Of a stretch of 9,552 nucleotides of DNA, positions 5,875 through 9,552 are shown in pieces. Both the position numbers and the translations under genes were made by a program. The notes beneath the pieces were generated by a model. It was not told the origin of the DNA and ran no database searches. It saw only the letters and a list, made by a program, of their open reading frames with translations. Origin of the DNA: PSRF01 sp035457105 (GTDB lineage: Bacteria; Acidobacteriota; Blastocatellia; Pyrinomonadales; Pyrinomonadaceae); assembly GCA_035457105.1 (NCBI GenBank), contig DATIBX010000548.1:1-9552 (forward strand), written 5' to 3'. Position 1 is the first letter of the stretch, and every line of letters starts with the position of its first letter.

Positions 5875-8707
5875 AGGCACTCGCTCCGTTTGCAACCGGC
5901 ACTACCGCAATAATCGAAGTTCCGCGTTCGCTTGAAGAGATTTCGAGCTTGCCGCCCAATTGACGCAGGCGCTGTTTCATTCCGGGAATGCCTACCCCCA
6001 GTTCGAATAGTCCGTCAGATCGGGATTCCTTAATTGGCGGAAGGCCTCGTCCGCGATCTTTTATTTCGAGCTTAATTTCACCCGTACGTCGTTCCAGGCG
6101 GATGCTGGCAGTTTCACTACAAGAATGACGGCGCACATTTGTAAGCGCCTCCTGGACTACGCGGAAGAGCGCAGTCTCAACGTCCGAAGACAGACGGCCA
6201 ATTGGTTGAGCAATCACGTCGACATAGATGCCGCTGCGCTTGCTAAACCCTTCAGCGTACCATTGCAAAGCCGAAACGAGACCTGACTGATCGAGTAATG
6301 GCGGATGGAGCAGATAAGACAGTGTGCGTATCTCCTTAAGCGATTGGTCCACCAGCGACTGGCATTCCATCAGCAATAGTTCGGCCTGGTCCGTTTTGAC
6401 CTGATCACCTTGCATGAGTTTTGCCACATCGATCGAAATTGCGAATAGGTTTTGTGCCGTTCCATCGTGCAACTCGCGAGCAATGCGTCGTCGTTCTTCA
6501 TCCTGAATGTTAAATAGTCGAACAGTGAGTTCAACCAACTCTTTCTCGGCGCGCATGCGATTGGTAACGTCTTCGCTGATGGTCATTACCGACTCGACGT
6601 CGCCAGTCTTGCTGAACTCGGGAATGATACGCGTCCAATAATTTCTTTCTTTAAACACGAAAGAACGCGTGACAGTCTTGCCTTTTTGGAAGGCGGCCCG
6701 ACAATGGGTTTCGAAATCTCTCCAGTCATAACCTGGCAAAGACGCTTCCCGCTGAGTTTTGCCGATAAAGCGTTCGGTTGGTGCCCCGGTGATACGCTCG
6801 AGCGACGGGCTGATATAGATGTACCGCAGATCGCGATCCAACCGAGAAATAATGTCAGGTGAATTTTCAACCAGCGTCGAAAACTCGCGTTCGCTCAAGC
6901 GGAGATTTTCTTCAAGCTGTTTGCGTTCTGTAATATCGCTCGAAGCTACGAGGACGCAACGTTCGCCTTCGATGTCAAGCAGTTCTGCGGAAGAGAGCAG
7001 CACTCTAAACTTGCCACTATTTGTGCGGAACTTAAGTTCCACATTTTTGGCTTCGCCTTTTAGCAAGAGCGGCTCGATCAGCAACCCGCGATGGGCAGGT
7101 GTTTCGAAGATCGAAAGCTCAAGAGAAGTGTTTCCGATCACCTCTTCGCGAGTGTACCCACTCATTTCCAGGAAGCTTTCATTGACATCGATATAGCGAC
7201 CCTCATTCAACGTTGTAAGCGACATAGGCTGGGGATTGGCGTTAAAGGCTTTGGCAAACCGATCTTTGCCTCTCTGAATAGCTTCGGCGGCCAGCTTTTG
7301 ATCAGTTACATCACGAGAGATGGCGAGCAACCGTTCGACTTTGCCGTCTTCGCTTCTAATTGGGGTGAGCACGGTATTCCACCACTTGAGGTGTCCGCCC
7401 AAAGTAGTTCCATCAGCGAGAAAAACCGCATTTTCGCCACGAGCTGCCCTTTGGACAGCGTCAGCTGCCGCCGATTTTGCTGCTCCATTCCACAGGTCGA
7501 TCCATGAAGAATTCAGATAAGGCTCGAGATCAGTCATACCCAGCATCAGCTGGCCGTTTTGACTGATGTAAAGGAGGTTGCCGTGCAGGTCGAGTACTTT
7601 TATACAATCAGTACTACTTTCAACGATACGCCTGTTGAATTCTTCGCTTTCTTCCAAGGCAGCTTCGGCCGTTTTACGTTGAGTAATATCACGCACTACG
7701 GTGAGAACTTTGTTACCGTTGCAGGGTGCGGTCCGCACCTCAAACCATTTCCGTTTACCGTCAATTTCGGTCGTGCAGTCAGAGAGTTGCAGGCTCGCTG
7801 TACTAATAGCGCGATTGAAATTCTCTTGCATCGGCTTCTCGAGTTCCGGGGGCAGAACTTCTGCGATGCGTTTGCCGACAAAGTTTTCTTGAGGCAGGTT
7901 TAGTTGATTATTTTCCTTGGGGTGGTAGTCCAGATAAACGCCATCCTTGTCTTGCAGGAAAATCAAATCAGGAATCGCCCGAAGAATGGCGAGATTCCGT
8001 TCCTCTGCATCGCGCAGCGCAATTTCAGTGCGCTTTTGTTGTGTGATGTCTCTGCCAATGCCCTGAAGTTCCATGGTTCCATCAGTCCGAGCAATGACGT
8101 AATCGGTCCATTGTTGCCAACCAATTGTCCCATCGGGCAATAAAACTTCATGTTCGTAGATAACTGACTCGGGGCATTCGATCAGTTTCCGAATGTGAGC
8201 TCGAGTCTGAGCCCGGGCGTCTTCAGGTAGTAAGTCTAAAAAGCGAGATCCCACTAACTGTTCGCGGGACCTGTCAAAAAACCGGCAGTAGGCGTCATTG
8301 ACAAAAGTCAGGGTCGTGTCAGGCAAATAACGGCAAATCAACTCGGTTTGCGTCTCGAGCACATTCCTGTAACGAGCTTCGCTTTCAGCCAGTTCGCGAC
8401 TGGCGCGCCAGTGCTTGCTGCGCTCGACCAACAGGGCCGCAATCAGAATCGACTCAAACAAGAGCAGAACGCTAACAACGATTATTCTGAATTTAAACCG
8501 ATCCCAGAAGGGAACGGATTGATTAATATTGCTTTCCTGGTCAGGCGGGTTCAGGGCGTTTGCCGATTGGACCACTTGAGGGTCACTCGCGGTGCGATTT
8601 ACTGCTGGTTGAATCGCAGAATCAAAAGCAAAAACCGCGGTAACCGATACGACACACGTTGCGAGAGTGAGAGATAGAAATGCGATTCGTGGGGAAAGCG
8701 TTCGCAT
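5852..8707 (-). CDS. Membrane sensor histidine kinase, five PAS domains plus HisKA_3/HATPase
   Basis: A 951-residue NarX/DegS-class histidine kinase. An N-terminal hydrophobic segment (8-28, signal-anchor or signal peptide) and a second membrane helix (about 73-94) enclose only about 45 extracytoplasmic residues. Five PAS domains follow at roughly 108-228, 233-347, 352-471, 480-597 and 603-718, most ending in the D-[IV]-T-x-x-[KR] linker. The dimerisation/phosphoacceptor domain (about 722-800) carries RRIARELHDGT with H747 as the likely phosphorylated residue. The ATPase domain shows the N-box around N857, DRGRGLP with D884, and a G-x-G loop at 904-909. Related kinases, as I recall them, often have a periplasmic binding domain before the second helix; here it is missing, so sensing is probably cytoplasmic through the PAS array. 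Ligands cannot be assigned. The ATG has a poor ribosome site. The cognate regulator gene overlaps the 3' end. Confidence 0.95.
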   Translation of the reverse strand: MRTLSPRIAFLSLTLATCVVSVTAVFAFDSAIQPAVNRTASDPQVVQSANALNPPDQESNINQSVPFWDRFKFRIIVVSVLLLFESILIAALLVERSKHWRASRELAESEARYRNVLETQTELICRYLPDTTLTFVNDAYCRFFDRSREQLVGSRFLDLLPEDARAQTRAHIRKLIECPESVIYEHEVLLPDGTIGWQQWTDYVIARTDGTMELQGIGRDITQQKRTEIALRDAEERNLAILRAIPDLIFLQDKDGVYLDYHPKENNQLNLPQENFVGKRIAEVLPPELEKPMQENFNRAISTASLQLSDCTTEIDGKRKWFEVRTAPCNGNKVLTVVRDITQRKTAEAALEESEEFNRRIVESSTDCIKVLDLHGNLLYISQNGQLMLGMTDLEPYLNSSWIDLWNGAAKSAAADAVQRAARGENAVFLADGTTLGGHLKWWNTVLTPIRSEDGKVERLLAISRDVTDQKLAAEAIQRGKDRFAKAFNANPQPMSLTTLNEGRYIDVNESFLEMSGYTREEVIGNTSLELSIFETPAHRGLLIEPLLLKGEAKNVELKFRTNSGKFRVLLSSAELLDIEGERCVLVASSDITERKQLEENLRLSEREFSTLVENSPDIISRLDRDLRYIYISPSLERITGAPTERFIGKTQREASLPGYDWRDFETHCRAAFQKGKTVTRSFVFKERNYWTRIIPEFSKTGDVESVMTISEDVTNRMRAEKELVELTVRLFNIQDEERRRIARELHDGTAQNLFAISIDVAKLMQGDQVKTDQAELLLMECQSLVDQSLKEIRTLSYLLHPPLLDQSGLVSALQWYAEGFSKRSGIYVDVIAQPIGRLSSDVETALFRVVQEALTNVRRHSCSETASIRLERRTGEIKLEIKDRGRGLPPIKESRSDGLFELGVGIPGMKQRLRQLGGKLEISSSERGTSIIAVVPVANGASAYANSAGG

Positions 8708-8760
8708 AGTTGCCGCGCAAATGGCCGGTTTGGCTCAGCTGGCCTCAGTACTTTCATTAG

Positions 8761-8820
8761 GCCCCTCATCAAGATTCAATTGAAGAGGGGCGATATATAG
8801 GGGAAATTAGTCTGGGGCCT
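8761..8820 (-). promoter_or_regulatory. Alternative hairpins in the kinase leader
   Basis: GCCCCTC (8761-8767) pairs perfectly with GAGGGGC (8785-8791); TCAA/TTGA extends this to an 11-bp stem with one A-A mismatch and a 7-base loop. The same left segment, read as AGGCCCC (8759-8765), can instead pair with GGGGCCT at 8814-8820. The two helices exclude each other in a transcript reading towards the kinase start at 8707. There is no T-tract, and the 50 bp to the start codon leave room for a control element. Chance pairing of C/G runs is the alternative. Confidence 0.35.
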
Positions 8821-8981
8821 TAATTGTCAGTCACACGGCAGTTGATTGAATTTCAGCTGCTCGATTCTGAGATATCTCTAGAGCGAGTTGGGGAGACACG
8901 AAGGCGTTGAAGCTACAGGATCGTCTTCGTCTACCCTTTCATCTTGTCAGCAATGGCGTGAAGTTTACGCTGGGAACCATC

Positions 8982-9021
8982 GACTTTCAACCCGAAAAAA
9001 TACTGTAGTTGGTTAAAAGTC
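8982..9021. repeat. 11-bp inverted repeat
   Basis: GACTTTCAACC (8982-8992) and GGTTAAAAGTC (9011-9021) are reverse complements at 10 of 11 positions, with an 18-bp spacer holding an A6 run. In minus-strand RNA the odd position becomes a G-U pair, giving a continuous stem. The poly-U would lie in the loop, so it is not a terminator. Its role is unknown. Confidence 0.35.
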
Positions 9022-9212
9022 CCCCATAAATCAGTACTATTAGCCTCCGTAACTCGTTGGGATTTGAACGCCCGTCAAATTAAATCAGAGTCTGGCACAT
9101 ACAGGCTGGTTTGGTAATTAAAGGCGCTCGAAAGCGTGTTTGCAAAACTACAGATTCTCCCGACCCGAAATACGCAGTTCACCTGATTACTTCACTGATA
9201 CCAATTACTTAA

Positions 9213-9258
9213 CCTACAAGTCACTCAGGCTATAGGAAATACCTTGTAGTCACTCTGG
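9213..9258. repeat. Combined direct and inverted repeat
   Basis: Two 17-bp units, 9213-9229 and 9242-9258, share GTCACTC and match at 13 of 17 positions as direct repeats 29 bp apart. Inside them CTACAAG (9214-9220) and CTTGTAG (9243-9249) are also perfect inverted copies. Direct spacing near three helical turns could suit a DNA-binding protein. No gene is anchored nearby. Confidence 0.35.
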
Positions 9259-9334
9259 TGACGCAAGGAAACCAAGATTTGCCGTCCTAAATAGGTCGAG
9301 CCAGGCGAAGTTAACACGCAGTCCGCCGTGATAG

Positions 9335-9552
9335 TGTGGCCACCTTTTACCGGAGACGTGTCTTTTGGAGAACCGAATACCACCCAGCCATGCGGGCACC
9401 AGGCGTTTCGTGCTCTGGTTCTCACTGATTGTCTACCTGAACCTCTGCGCTTTGGGGACGAAAGGGCAACAATGCGAGCGAGCCCAATTTGAGAGTTGCA
9501 AGTTGTGTCAAACAGTGACGGGATTCGCATCTAAATACAACTGGTTTACGAG
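9335..9552 (+). other. Open frame running off the right edge
   Basis: On the plus strand a frame is open from 9335 to the end of the window (72 codons, no stop). A possible TTG start at 9365 follows GGAG by nine bases, and the translation has a hydrophobic stretch (VLWFSLIVYLNL) followed by three cysteines. It could be the 5' end of a gene continuing outside. However, the opposite strand (9225-9530) and a second plus frame are also largely open here, so this may simply be a stop-poor region. I recognise no family. Confidence 0.15.

Larger units (their letters stand above)
8708..9552. other. Long region without a supported gene
   Basis: About 845 bases upstream of the kinase gene. I find no RNA gene, no recognisable coding sequence and no insertion sequence. 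It holds the hairpins and repeats listed separately, plus a GAGATATCTC palindrome at 8869-8878. Two overlapping open frames near the right edge, one on each strand, have no recognisable domain. No promoter for the kinase stands out; the minus strand has a TATATA near 8794-8799 but no matching -35 element. Confidence 0.5.

Noticed and set aside
5875..5895. Upstream TTG start for the response regulator
   Set aside because: The ATG at 5874 has a well-spaced GGAG and gives the standard family N-terminus.
9059..9074. tRNA T-arm-like string (GGGATTTGAACGCCC)
   Set aside because: The loop would be nine bases and there is no matching acceptor stem, anticodon arm or CCA nearby on either strand.
9092..9107. 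Second sigma-54-like site on the plus strand (TGGCACATACAGGCT)
   Set aside because: The GC pair is one base too close to the GG pair and no supported gene lies downstream.
9225..9530. 101-codon minus-strand frame
   Set aside because: No ribosome site before the ATG, no recognisable domain or membrane segment, and overlapping open frames on the other strand. It is treated as a chance frame in a stop-poor stretch.

Overview
The window is bacterial chromosome of moderate GC content, and every gene I can support lies on the minus strand. The small Cys/His protein at 4166-4426, a DUF1269 protein, very PAS-rich signalling proteins and a dispersed-repeat-type palindrome together suggest an Acidobacteriota (Terriglobia-like) genome. 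That is an inference from family familiarity, not from a marker gene.

In the direction of transcription (right to left): 8708-9552 has no gene I can support, only hairpin-forming repeats and short open frames. A two-component pair follows: a 951-residue membrane sensor histidine kinase with five PAS domains (5852-8707) and a NarL/FixJ-type response regulator (5230-5874) whose start overlaps the kinase stop by 23 bp. After a 243-bp gap comes a tight three-reading-frame cluster: a DUF1269 protein (4438-4986), an 86-residue protein with Cys/His clusters (4166-4426), and a 47-codon frame (4023-4166) that looks like the two ends of an MscS-type mechanosensitive channel joined in frame after an internal deletion. 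A GC-rich hairpin (3896-3926) lies downstream.

Next is a gene-poor stretch of about 690 bp (3332-4022) with a 103-bp palindromic element, a GAAA-loop hairpin, an 18-bp tandem duplication and a good candidate sigma-54 promoter. That promoter faces a 1088-residue membrane c-di-GMP protein (65-3331) of order TM-TM-PAS-PAS-GGDEF-PAS-GGDEF-EAL, in which all three catalytic domains keep their main active-site residues.

The theme is environmental sensing: eight PAS domains across two proteins feed a phosphorelay and c-di-GMP turnover. A direct link between the two-component pair and the c-di-GMP protein is not shown by the sequence. The least ordinary items are the tandem GGDEF-PAS-GGDEF-EAL fusion, the translationally coupled channel remnant, the palindromic repeat and the possible sigma-54 control of the c-di-GMP gene. 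I found no complete unprecedented system.
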